This document shows positions 47,262 to 59,523 of a stretch of DNA of 64,000 nucleotides, piece by piece. The translations under genes were made by a program, and so were the position numbers. Below the pieces are notes generated by a model that was not told the DNA's origin, did no database searches, and saw only the letters and a list, made by a program, of their open reading frames with translations. The stretch is from Paramacrobiotus metropolitanus. Taxonomy: Eukaryota; Tardigrada; Eutardigrada; Parachela; Macrobiotidae. The DNA is taken from positions 1,550,001-1,614,000 of the forward strand of contig NW_026570232.1 of assembly GCF_019649055.1 (NCBI RefSeq), read 5' to 3'. Within the stretch, counting starts at the first letter, position 1. Every line of letters begins with the position of its first letter.

Positions 47262-50200
47262 TTAACAACTGCCCCCTTCCCGCTTGATAAAGTACCGATC
47301 GGTCCACTCGCCAGTCTCCGTGCAGTGCCGCATCGTTGCTTCCGTGAACTTGGCACACAGGGCACGAATGGAAACTGCAACAACAAAACACACTACGTCA
47401 GCAAGCGCTTCAAATATTTTCAACAATCGCAAAACTATCAAGTAAAAAAACTTCAAACAATAGACAAAACAACGAGGATTTCGACAATAAATAAACGAAG
47501 CAAAACTTCGGAATTTTCAGCGGCAAGAACTACAAATCACATGTGATTAAATTAATACATAAAGGATGCCACTGTTCATTACCGAAATTATTTTACATCA
47601 CTTCATTCAAAACGATTTTCAGTTTTCATAAAATTCATTTTATCTGCACAGTGTGCAGTGCACACTCATTTGCATTTGTACAGTATTTCATTTTCTAATG
47701 AAGACGCCAGTTTGCATACCTCCCGACCGACCCGCCGCATCGAGCATAAATTTTTTATCCTCCCGCGTGAACGCATAATTAATCTCGGTGGCCCAGTCTT
47801 CCTCATCATCATCCTCGGACCGGTATTCCCATTGCAGCGCCTTCACTTCCCGCGCTCCCTTATAACCCTTCTTCTTCGGCTCGCTACTGCAGCTGGACGC
47901 CAGCGAGACGCCTCGGCTTTTGTCCTGCGCCTGGCTGGCCGTCGATGCCGCGTATTTGGATGGAGCATCCTTCCGTGGCCGTCCACGTGGCTTTGGTGGC
48001 GGCGGTAGACGCTGGCTATCGGATGGCAGCTCCATCACCCAATCGGCTGCATCAACGGAACTGGATTTGCTGTCTACACGCGCCATCGTCTGAGCTTTGC
48101 GGGGCCGTCCGCGGCGCTTCGACGGCGAAGCGGCGGTATCGGACGGCAATTCCATCACCCAGTCGCTGGAATCCTCGGAATGGGCTTTCTCTGGTTCTTG
48201 TGGACCTATGGAGAATCTCCCTTATTAATTCCGCTTGAAGGCAACATTTTTATATTGTATTTTTCAATTTTAAGAATGCTTCTTTCCCTTTCCGATCTTC
48301 CATGCATCTATTTCATGAATTTTGCTTTTACTGCCAAATCGTTATTTGCTTGAGAGGTAATTTTATGTAAGCAGTTTGTTTCTTCCATGATTTATTTTAT
48401 TAAGAATTCTGCTCTTACTGCCAAATCTTTCTTTGCTTGCAAACTGAATTTTATGAAAGCCGTATGTTTCTTCCATGACATATTTGAATAATTTGGTTTT
48501 ACTGCAAAATTTTATTTGCGTTATTATTAAATTATATGAACGCCTTTCCCATCTTTCTTGGTTAATTTTAAGCACCGATCTAGCGTTCGGGTAAATATTG
48601 TACCCAAACGTCGGAACGGAAACCGAACCACTTACGGGATTCGGAAGTTCGTGTCATATGTGTGGTGAGAACGTGCTGCACGATTTCCGCCTGGGCACGC
48701 GGCCCGAACCAGCATTCCCGGCAGACAAACAAACCTTTTCGTCCAACCGGCTGCAGCGCATCGGGATCACAGGGCTGCTTGAAAACGCTGTCGTCCGCTG
48801 TAGCCGCTTTCGATGAATCATCTGTTTAACAATATTGCAGCACAGTGTAAATACATGTATATCTCTCTAGTCTCTACATCTTCTAATCCTACCACACACC
48901 TAAGAAACCATAAAAACAGAAGAGACTTGGCATGCACACTCACCGAGACATTTAGACGCATTCACATGCAAGCCATTTTCAACACAGATGCCTAAACACA
49001 GAGAGTGGATAACAGCAGACGGAACACACCAGCAGCCAGACATGACAATTAATTACGAACAAGTGTGTATCAATAAACTGTAATCATGCCATGTTTGAAG
49101 TATTCAATTGCTGTTTGCTTACCTGATTCAAGGAGCATGCCATCCACACTGCTACCCGCCTGTTTTCTCCCTATTACACCATCATTCGAGCCCTTCCCGC
49201 TGACACCGGAAGTGCTGGCTTTCACATTGGGAGCCACCGCAGCCAACGGACGTGCCGGGCTCGTGGTTTTACCCCGCTGCGATGGTTCACCTGCACGCAT
49301 GTATTTTGTAATAACAATGTATTGTGACGCGGTAATGATGTTAATAAAAAATGACACGGACATAAAACGTCAATAATATTCAGTATGCTACTGTGGTTCA
49401 CCCACCATTTACGAACGTTAAATGCAATAAAAAATACAGCACATTCCATAAACTGTATCCTCGAACAGAGTAAAGGAACGTAACCACCCTCAATGACATA
49501 ACAAGCGACATAATAAATAAAAGAACAACGAGCAGGATTTGGTGAATTTGTTTAAAAAAATAGGTAAAGAACACCCTTGCTCCAGTTGACTTTAAATTAA
49601 CAACATCCGCTAAGATACAATAACTGAATTAATCGATACGAAATACAAACTACACTGAACTACGAAGTCGTTGCAACTTAAAAAATTATAAAATAGCCCA
49701 AATCACCCATTCTAATTCTAGTTTAATTAAACTGCATCAAAATAAATACAGTAGGTAAAAACTGCAAAAAGCAACTTACCACTGGATTCCACCGGTTCAC
49801 TTGGCACCGTCTTCGCACTCTCCACCATGGGCCCTTTCATCGAGCTGGCTATTTCCGCTGCATCTCTTTTCCCATTCTCCGCAGCATCGGCCACAACAAC
49901 CAGCGTACTAGGGCTTCCACTCCGCTGCAGGCTCTTCTGCGGGGAAACCGAGGTTCTCTTGAGCGGAACCACTTCAATGGGACTGCCAGCACTCGCTGGG
50001 ACCGGCGGTTTCTCTTTAACCGGCGATTTCGGTGGTGGCGGAGCATCCATGCTGGATGTAGAAGGGACCGGCCCGGATTTGATAGGCTGTGGAGCGTTCA
50101 CGCTGGACGGTAAAGGTGCTGGTGAAGACTTGACTGGTTGAGCAGATTCCACGCTGGCCACCGATGTTGACGATAAAGAACGCTGTAAGGATTTTTCTAC

Positions 50201-53200
50201 CGGCAGTGTAGATCCTGGCAGAGGGTTGGGTTTGGATGGCTGTACCGTATTCCCACTTGACGTGGAAGGAGCTGGCACTGAATTCGGTCCGGACTTGGGT
50301 AGCCCACATGTTTCCACTCTAAGTGCGTGTGAAGGAGAAGATACCGCAATCTGCGGATTTGGCGCCGGCACTGCCGGCGGCGTGGGCAGAATGGTAAATC
50401 TGGGTGATGGTGGTGAACTCCTTGCGTAGGGAGATAGTTTCGGTGTCGGCAGCAGTGGCGGTCGGGGTGATGGTAGGGAATGCAAAGGCGCGTAGGCCAA
50501 CGGTGGCGGTGTGGGGAGCAGTGCGGGCTTGGACTGGAGCGGCGGGTCCCCGCTGGACGTGGAGGATGACGGGGAAGGGAGGTTTGCGGGTGAGGGACTG
50601 GTATAGTTGGCCTCGGTGGCCACTTTCTTCGGGGTGCCGGGTGGAGTGATATCCAAGTCCGATAGTATCGGTCGCTTCTTCCCCACAGCTGCAAAACGAT
50701 CAGAAACTGATAACAACCCGTAAACATAGCTATATTTTCTTCAGCACCTTGGAATTTGTAATACCAGTACACAAAAATGAGGTTAAAACCCATGCAGAAT
50801 TTTGCCGTCGCAGATAAGGAGATTTCATAATATGTTCTGTTCGATGACATCGGATTTTCCTTGACCCATTTCAACCAAAAGATATTCGTTATATTTGCGT
50901 TATCTTATTAATATATTTCAACCAGCAGCAGTTATTAATTAAGATTGAAAGATAAAACGCGACCTCTGTGGTGGAAGCGAGAAAATTCAACAGATGTTTC
51001 GTTGTCATTTAGCTCTATTAAGAACTAGTTGCGCTTATTACATTTATGCGATCCATGTTTTTTGGATATTCTGAAATTGAGCTGTGATTATAATGTGATC
51101 ATAATTAGTAGAAATATCGACTTCGAAAGCGGATTCTTTGTGAAAATAAAGCAAATGCATCAAAATTAAAGTAGGTTCTATTATTCAGAAAATGCATTTT
51201 ACGTGAATTAGTAAGCCAAAGCGCAGTTTTTAGCAAATATTAGTGAAATACACGCCCGCTCAACTAGTACTGTAAAGTGCTGACTGTTAACAGTGTTAAG
51301 CCCCGACCATTCGTATACTCCGAATTCTTCTGTAACGTCAAAAACGTAAATACGGCTATCCATGTCTGTAGCAATATGTTTAAAACAACAAATTTTTCGA
51401 AGACCGTAAGCTACACAGATATATCTGGGCACATATAAAATAAATAATATGTACAAGCTATTCATGTTCCATACCGTTAATTGGTCCAGAAGAAAGCGGA
51501 GGGCTGGACACAAAGTTCCGCACACCGGAAACCGACGGTGTCGACACGGATTCTTTAACCGCAGGCTTCTCCGTTGCCTTAGCCGGCGTTCTGTTGGCAG
51601 ATTTCGCCGCAAAATTTCGCGGATTCTTTTGGCCGATTTGATTAGCCGGCACGCCAACTGTGCTAGATTTTTTTGTTTCTAAACCCGGCGAGCGCGCTCG
51701 ACGCGTCGGCGATGGCATAGGCATATGAACTGGCGCCATCATTGTGGCTGCATAAACGATCAGAAGAATAATTAACATAAGAATAATATGATGCAACAAA
51801 TATTTTAAATCTGTCTATTAAATTAAATGTATAATTCGCGGCTTGCATTATCAGGTAACCACCTAGCCAAGCGGAATCTTCTTTTAGCGTACGTATACTG
51901 CAGTCAGAGTTAGAATGGTAAGATTTATGAAAGGAAGCAGTTGCCGCACCGGTCGATGCTAAAGGTGAAATTAAACACGTGCCTTGTCTGGTGTACAATA
52001 TTTCAGCATCGGATGTCAGTCATATGAAAGGCTCAGGGAACGGAAGAGATCATAAGGAAAATCGCTTTCATTCATGTATCCATTACGCGTTAACACATTC
52101 TGTTCAAATTTATCATAACGAAGCCTGTAGAGTTTAGAGATACGTACGTATTTCGTACTGATTTTAACTAAAGTGAAAAAATAAAAAATTTTACGTGACT
52201 TTAAAAGCTGATCAAAAACATTTACAAAAGGCTAGATCTAAAACTCAAAGCCAGAAGATCCATACGAAAGCGAAATTTGCATAATCAACCGATAAAAGCA
52301 TAGTTAGGTCAGAATCATCAGACCCATCACTGCAATATTTCACCATGATAAAACACTTCCGGCTTCGCGGTAAATTATTGCAGACAAATGCAACAACCAA
52401 TTAAAAGTTGCTGTTATTACGAATTGCAGGGAAAAAATACGTTCGGAAAACGCCGCAAAACAAATAACCAAGAATCAGGAAAGTGAAAGAAACTATTTTA
52501 TTAAAAAACTAAGTGCCGCAGTATTAATTACTAAAATAAATAATCACTACGTACTTGCTCTGCTGCCGAATCTCCGCGCCAGGATATTTTTGTCCATCTT
52601 GGCCTTCTTCTCCGGCGGTTGACAAACTCCACTGGCCTCCTTCTGGATCTTCTCCGGGTGGCTGGTGATGATGTGATCCTGCGCCTCCTCCCGCAGCAGC
52701 CAACCGGGACCCTGCACCCCTTTATTAGCCGCCGTGCACAGATTGCAGTGGAACTTGACCGTCTTCTGATAGCCGCCGGTCAGCAGTCGCTGGTTGACTG
52801 CCACGGCGTTAATGTAGAGATCCAGTTTGGATTGCGCCCACTCGGAGTACTGCATTTTACGTTCTACGGGCTTGCTCGCTCCATCATCGGGGAAGAACAG
52901 TGCCGATGAGACGGACTGCGGCGGGCTGGACCGATTCGACCCACTGGCACTCCCAGCTTTGGCTGGTGAAGCTAACAAGTAAGGAAAAAAATTGGCATCA
53001 GTACAATGTGGAATTAGAATACTGTCTGCGAGCGCAGATTTGGCATGCCGATTTGTCAAGGTTCAGCGCTACTCTAGTCCGCAGACGGCTGGAGTGCCGG
53101 CTCAAACGATTTTATCGCGCATACAGTCATACGGCCCAGCCAGAATATCATGCCCACGTGTTTGTCAAAGGGAGCGTACGCAGGTACGCACGTACGAATA

Positions 53201-56200
53201 TTCAAATTTAACCCAGCAAGCAGGAAAAAGCGTGCAATGCTGTTAATCCCACTAGTGCACGCCGCACCTACCAGGTGTTTATACAGGTCGTACAATACAA
53301 AGAGTCGCAAATCGCAGTTTATAATATTACAACCTTTTAGTTCAAGACTTCAAACGATCCCTTGAAATTTGAATGACCCGAATCCCATACTGATCGTATA
53401 TATTCCTTCGTAAGAAATCTACGTGTAAGCCTAGGAAAACTTAAAAAAACTACCGTGACATCTGCACTCCCGTGACTCGCAAAAAAAGCTTCTCCAATGC
53501 TGACAGGAGTCAAGTGCGCACAGCTTGCTAATTACTATCTATCATTAACGCAATACGCTGCAATCATGATACATCATACATGCAAAGCCGCTCATCTAAA
53601 GATATAACAGGAAAAGAAATAAATCTTCAGTTCTTCATCGCACTTTTCTGTTTCATTGCACATGTGGTCAGCCTGGTCACGTGGTCTGAATAATACTTTA
53701 CGACTTGCACCTGAGCGTCAATTGTTTTGTTTACTACCGTCTACCTCTACGCAATCAGCTGTCTTAAGTCTTAACAGACTTTGACTGACAGGTAGCAACT
53801 GGCTGCCACGTCCGTCCGCGTGCCGGTCTGGCAGGCTGGCCGACAAGAACTCAGCGAGAACCGAAATCCGAGACCATTCAGAAGATCATAGCCATCATTG
53901 TAATAATTAATCGTGCGAGATAATGTGAGTTCGGCCGACATAAAGAAAAACCGCAAACATTATTTCTCTTCTCACAGACTAGAGCACATTCCACGGATAG
54001 CTGCTAAATTCTGAGCATAACAATTAACTGTGCAAGTTTTGCATTGAAATTGCTAGAAGACCACCGGCAGCGTCATCCGTATGTTATCACAATCTAATTT
54101 ACAAATCAGACAACGGTAGGTGATCCGTGGGGAACCAAGGCTTTTGCAACAACGAGAGGAACAAACGTTCAAATGAAAAAGGTTTAAGCACAGTGCTCTA
54201 CAAATTCTTTCGCGCACACTGAATTCTTGTGTAGTTACTAGCTGCCACTTGTGACGATATACAGACAATAAATTAACAAGGTGTCGGCAGAATCGCCTTG
54301 CAAATTCCCAGATACAGTACATGAATTATTTTTTCTGCGCAGTTGGCTGACATTGGGTCATAGCCTTTAGAAGTCCTTTTCAACAAGACCTACCTGCTAT
54401 TATACATCAGAAATTACTACTTAGAATATTTCGATTTAATTTCAAGTAAAGCTAAGTAGTTTAACTTTTAAATAACCTAAATGTGCCCCAAATCAAAGGA
54501 TACCGATTCAGCAGCGGCATAGAGCCGCCGGATCCATGAACTTGTGAGAAGAAGTTTAGTACCACACGTAACCAGGCAACGGACAATAATACCAGAGGAG
54601 CCGGTTGAATGAAAAACATTCAAATACTGCACCTACTGCTAGTGCACTATGTGCATTCCTCATAAAACCAAGATTTACCCTATCTACCCGTCTACCGGTA
54701 CCTTCGACTTTTAACCAATAGATTAATCACGTGCCCCCGCATCACCATCGGCTATGATATTGAAAGTGCGCTTCCACTGATCTAGCGGGAATCTTTTGCC
54801 TTTTTAATCTCAAATAGCCTGAAGTATGTGCTCAGTGCTGTAGGCGGAATCTGAAATTAGCCACGACTTACCGTTTACAATTAATCTTCCCCGAATGTGA
54901 ATGACTATAAGATAGCGTATAAAGCCAGGTCTAATCTGGAATTAATTCTGAGTACTTCTATACGTAGGACGCCGGACGGTATGAGTACTACTACTCACGA
55001 TACCGATAATTCATCCCTTCATTGTGAAATCTTATCGCTCACTCCAGGAACGAACCAGAGTCCAGAAAACAATTATATTATCTCACGATTATCATGGAAA
55101 TTCGAGACCATTGTGCAGTCTTATGGTAACCGGACAGCGCATTTAAATATGCACATGAGAACCTGTAGCAGGCAGTCAGCACCCCGCCAGACAATTAAGC
55201 GTTATGGGAGAGGTAAAAAGTAAAGCGGTCAGAAAGGCAGCACTGTTATTTGCATGTTTGTTCTGGGTGAGTTTGCACTGTAACATTTTACAGTAGTGTC
55301 AGACGAATGAAACGATAGCGCTATTAGCGAAAAACCTGGTTAAAGGTACATATTTATTCAGGTACATAAATTTACCACTGAAGGTTAGAGGACGCAATTT
55401 ATCGATCTAGGCTAAATGATAAGGCTACAACACTAAACAGTCAAACTAAACTAAATAAACAAAGCTAAGCTAATAAGCAACACATAAAAGGTATGATAAA
55501 ATATTTAGAATGAAATTAGGAAACCATGCATGAAGCTGAAGTTCACAATAAATCTTGATAAGCCTCTGCTGAGCCTGCTCGACGTGCTCGTAGCATATAA
55601 AGTTAGACAAAACACTGTGATTCTAATCGTTTTCTGAATCTGGACATATCCAGTTCATCAGAGCAATTACTCGTAAAAAACCCGCATTGTGTAACAGGCA
55701 ACTAATTAGCTCGGCTTTAATATCGCAGTCTTTGCGAAGCAACTCTACGTACGGACTTTACGAGTACGGGACACAGTACAAACGATTCAAATACTGTACA
55801 TTTTTCTACTCACAAATTCACAATTAAGTACACGGTGACGTTCCCGCTTGAGAACAGCAAATGGTGGTGAGTCTCCGACACTACGGTACTTGAAAAATAT
55901 ACTTAGCGTGTCGCTGAACCTAAAGGCTAAGTAAGCCATTATGATTCACAGATTCACTAACCGAAAATCAGCATCGCACTGCGAAATTAGTAAGTACAGT
56001 AAATTAAAATAAAATCATCGTCCAACTTGTGCTGCGTAGGTTGTGACTGCTCAAACGTATGATTTTAAGTTTTTAACAATTTCAGTACGTATAATTGTTA
56101 CTGTTGTATATTGTTTTCCTTTTTGTTTGCAGTTCGCCAGTTCCTAGCAACGAATCGTTCCTGCCCGAGTAAAATTCAAATTTCAAAAAAAAACCTGTCA

Positions 56201-56676
56201 AAATATACGGCGTAACGATAACTGATAGCCAACTGTAAGCGCCAAATCAGAAGGCACGATTAAAGAAGATCCCCACTTCCGCGTTGTGACAAGTTTAGAA
56301 GTACTGTGCCAAATTGCCAATCATGAATAATCTAATCATCTAAGATCGCATCGTTGCAGGTAGTCAGTAACAATAAGATTATAAGCAGCAAGCTAAGCAG
56401 ATGCATAACAAAGAAATGCGTCTGTTCGCCTTGACTCTTACCGGGGCCCCTGGACGAGTCGTCGACCGCCAGACGACCCAGCTGGTAATATTCCGTAACA
56501 GGATAAAGGGCAGGAAGACTGCGCATCTTATCGGGATGTTCGATTTTAACATGCCTTCGCATAGAAAACCGCTGGTTTAATTTCAGTCCGCAGACGCGAC
56601 ACAAGTAACTCTCCAGAGTTTTATCGCCCTTCGCAAGAGTTTCGATCTGCAAATCAGCGATCTCGTGCTCTTGCAT
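47262..56676 (-). CDS. C2H2 zinc-finger and AT-hook protein, family not recognised
   Basis: Nine minus-strand exons splice in phase 1 throughout: 56676-56442, 52971-52555, 51747-51475, 50688-49780, 49290-49123, 48821-48636, 48205-47720 and 47374-47262 are clear, giving about 928 aa; if counted strictly these are eight coding exons, and an upstream one may exist. Features in order: a C2H2 finger (Cys26, Cys29, His42, His47); a second with long spacing (Cys154, Cys157, His178, His183); a long Pro/Ser-rich region; a third C2H2 finger (Cys701, Cys704, His717, His722); and two AT-hooks, RRGRPRK near 760 and RGRPRK near 803. Each hook follows a DWVMELPSD motif, so the module is duplicated. The C-terminus is short and Cys-containing. 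A nuclear DNA-binding or chromatin role is inferred from the fingers and hooks. The ATG at 56676 follows an in-frame stop. Confidence 0.82.
48297..48560. repeat. Tandem repeat of about 85 bp, three diverged copies
   Basis: Within the zinc-finger gene intron 48206-48635, the words TTTACTGCCAAAT and TTTCTTCCATGA recur with spacing of 87 and then about 84 bp. The third copy is the most diverged. The array does not touch either splice site. Confidence 0.65.
49122..49124 (-). promoter_or_regulatory. Splice donor ending the GEPSQRG exon
   Basis: On the minus strand the exon 49290-49123 ends GAATCAG and is followed by GTAAGC, a strong donor. It leaves phase 1, matching the acceptor at 48822. Confidence 0.6.
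49781..51474 (-). other. Part of zinc-finger gene: large exon 50688-49780 and the intron 51474-50689
   Basis: The 909-bp exon encodes the Pro/Ser-rich region, beginning VGKKRPILSDLDITPPGTP after the split codon. The intron 50689-51474 shows no further exon. Confidence 0.6.
51748..52554 (-). other. Zinc-finger gene intron 2
   Basis: An intron of 807 bp joins the exon ending in FGSRA to the exon starting TMMAPVHMP. No other feature is recognised. Confidence 0.65.
52972..56441 (-). other. Zinc-finger gene intron 1 (3.5 kb)
   Basis: This is the longest intron of the gene. It separates the first zinc finger from the second. It is AT-rich, and I found no nested gene. A plus-strand open frame at 54897-55223 starts with GTG and has no recognised domain. 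Confidence 0.65.
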
Positions 56677-57878
56677 AGCTGCTAATTAAACATCCATTTT
56701 AAAAATCGAAGATCCCAAACAACCCTCCAAAACACAAACAAACTGAATGTTAATGTTTCAATGCATGGAAGACCAGAAGACGCAATCCCCAAAATATTTA
56801 GCCTGCACGCTGATGCCAAGATTTACTAGTGTGGCATCTGCAGATTCGATTTGTGATCAATCCAGCAACCACTACTGTGTCAATGCAAATGAGCAAGAGA
56901 TTAGAGTAGTGCCGCAGTCGCATTGGCTGACACGATGTCTGTGCATCAATGGGGAAGGAAATTCGCAGTCGCTCTTACTCTTTCCTGCACACTGGAAACT
57001 GGGTATAAACGAGTCACGACCAGGAATTTAACGGCCACAAAGACTCCAAAATATAGAATAATAAAGCTCTAAATCAAAGACGTAAAAGCTGAATCACGAA
57101 CTGCGATAAAGTTATGATGAAGATTTAGAAAGGAACTGGAAACACAAAATACTTGGAAGGAGCTCGCAAGGGCCAACTATAGATCGCAAATAATGGAAAA
57201 CGCATCCACAAAATGACAAAAAAATAAAGAAGTCAGTTCATTAGTAACTGCGCTGGGGGGAACGTCTGATTTGGCAGCCAATGCTAGGCCTTTCTCCGTG
57301 CAGTTACATTACTCGTGGAAGATCTCTTGAGAATTGTTGGGCGGGGATATCTTGTACTTAACGACCAATTACCACGCTATACATCAGTGAGCCCGCCCGC
57401 CCCGTCGGGCCGGTGCCAGTCGGGCGGGGCCGATTAATCATCGGTAGAATGCAGAAATAATCGAATAAATCGCGCATGTAATGCAGCATTGCCGGCACGC
57501 ACAAGAAACTTTCGCATGTTAATTGGCAGTGCCGATCTGGCACAGGCTTTACAGCAAAAGTTATTCGTAAACCTTAAATCTACATACAAATAAGAAATTA
57601 GAAATTGGAATTTGGATTGCATATCTAAGCTAATTAAGTAATTAGTAAAGGCATAGTAAAAAGGCATAATAAAAAGGCATAATAAAAAGTAAGTAAAGGC
57701 ATAATAAAAAGTAAAGGCATAGTAAAGGCGTCCAGGCATGCTAAAAAAGCATCACCACCAAAATATAAGCTTTAGCTCACTAATCAGTGAGCTGCACCGT
57801 ACACCCCCTTAATTCGATGCTCGTTACTCCGCTTCCCAAAAATACACTGCACTGTAAAAATAAAAAGTGGACTGTCCT
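56677..57878. other. Upstream region of the zinc-finger gene
   Basis: This spacer should hold the zinc-finger promoter. It contains a short GC-rich, partly palindromic stretch at about 57388-57433 and the tandem array at 57645-57730. No exon is supported. Confidence 0.5.
57645..57730. repeat. Short tandem repeat of AAAGGCATAATAAAA-like units
   Basis: About six units built on TAAAGGCATAATAAAA with variable A-tracts lie end to end, 150 bp before the left end of the long-TIR element. Confidence 0.7.
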
Positions 57879-57884
57879 CCTGAC

Positions 57885-59340
57885 TATGACGAGCCGTTCG
57901 TGCTAAAAGGGTTTATATATGTTATGTTACTTATGTTATGTTTGTTATGATTGGCATGTTACTTGTGTTACGCTTGTTATGTATGTTACCTTACTTATGC
58001 TGCGTTTGTTATGAATGTTATTGTACACATGATACTATTTTATGTTTGATTTCAAATTATTTCTAATCATGATATTTAATAGTGTCATGATTAGAATTAA
58101 ATTCACTAGAGCAAAGTGCTAGTACAAGTTACAGTTCACATTATAATAGCAATTCTCGCGCGAAGTCATCCGACAGTTTTGCCGCAAGAGTTGGTGATAG
58201 AAATTAAAACAATTATTAAAGTTATTCTGATTTTATTGGATCAAAAGTAATGGTTTATGTCCTGCAGCTGTTGTTAAATAGTAAGAAATTCAACAGTGCT
58301 CGTATACCTAATAATTCGTATACTGTCTAGGAGACCCTGACAATTTTTAAAAATTTGTAATCTGGCAGGAATGGCATAAGAACGTCTGCTTCCCTTACGT
58401 AATTACGTCGGTGGACGAAAACTGGAAGAGTGTACGGCTAAAGCCTAAAGCATCATCCACAAGTTACAACATCAGAATAAAGTTACAGCAGAAAAGCCCG
58501 TACTGCAGTAACACTGTATAAGTAGTGATACTCGCAAAGCAGTATGCAGTACTATGTAATCATATACAGTAATTATGTATTGCCACGCTCAGTGGACCAC
58601 ACCAAATGGAATTATTTTTTAAGCATACTATGGTATAATATCTTTCCACATCAAAATTTTCTGAATATATACCCGGAAAATGTTCCCTGGTTAGAGTTTA
58701 CATTTAAACTTCACCGAAATTTGATGAGCACGTTTCAGTACAGGACGAAGCTTCAAAAAAATTTGCTTTTGAAAACAGAAGAAATTTAAATTTTCTTAAA
58801 ATTAATATTTCTTAAATTTTTAGCAATTCTTACAGTAATGCCCTGCGCTGGAGTCGTTTGTTGCGCGCCAGTTGACCTTTGTAGATAAATTTGCCCCTAC
58901 GTAGTACAGTACCCGCAGCGCATGTTGCCATTCTTTTTGGAGAAAATAAATCAAGATAAATTTTTATTTTTAGTTAAACTTTTAGCAAACCTTGCCGAAA
59001 AATCTATCGATGACTTCGCGGAGGACTTGCCGTTTCAATATGATCTGCATGTAGGTATAACATGTACCGGCAGTATTATGATACCGTTTGTCCGGCCGTA
59101 GCCCGCACCAAACTTATATGTGCAAACTTGAAAGATTTCTCGTTGTGAATTCGAAGCAAATGTAATAATATAATATGAAGAATTTAAAGGGAAGCACAAA
59201 ACAGTATCATGGATAACATAGCATTATTAACGTACATAACATACATAACAAGCGTAACATGAGTAACATGGCAATCATAACAAGCATACCATTAGTAACA
59301 TAACATACATAAAACCTTTTTGCCCGAACGGCTCGTCATA
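57885..59340. mobile_element. Non-autonomous DNA transposon with ~140-150 bp terminal inverted repeats
   Basis: The left end starts TATGACGAGCCGTTCG. The right end at 59340 is its complement, and the two ends stay alignable as inverted repeats for about 140-150 bp (57885-58036 and 59202-59340), both inner limits falling at CATGATACT. The repeats are rich in TGTTATG or TGTTAC words. The bases flanking the element, 57879-57884 and 59341-59346, are both CCTGAC, which looks like a 6-bp target duplication. There is no transposase frame in the 1.46 kb, so the element must have been moved in trans. A 6-bp duplication does not fit hAT (8) or mariner (TA), so the superfamily is left open. It ends only 183 bp before the pICln start codon. 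Confidence 0.88.
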
Positions 59341-59346
59341 CCTGAC

Positions 59347-59523
59347 TGTCATCACTATCAGTGATCAGTTCAGTTTTTCTTCTTCGGTTTCCGTTTATTA
59401 CCGATAAAATATTTTGATGCATTCAGTTTTCTTTGATCTGCTAAATTTTTGCTGCATTAGTGTGAACCGCGGTTGAACAAAACGTGTGTAACTCAGTAAC
59501 TGAACACATTTTTCTCAACGAAC
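59347..59523 (+). promoter_or_regulatory. Proximal upstream region of pICln
   Basis: Only 177 bases separate the transposon's right target duplication from the pICln ATG. The pICln promoter is therefore either within this short T-rich stretch or partly supplied by the transposon end. Confidence 0.4.

Noticed and set aside
54897-55223. Plus-strand open frame of 108 codons in the zinc-finger gene intron 1
   Set aside because: Non-ATG start and no recognised motif; probably chance.
57388-57433. GC-rich partly palindromic stretch
   Set aside because: The arms pair only partly and there are no flanking duplications, so I could not support a mobile element or structured RNA.
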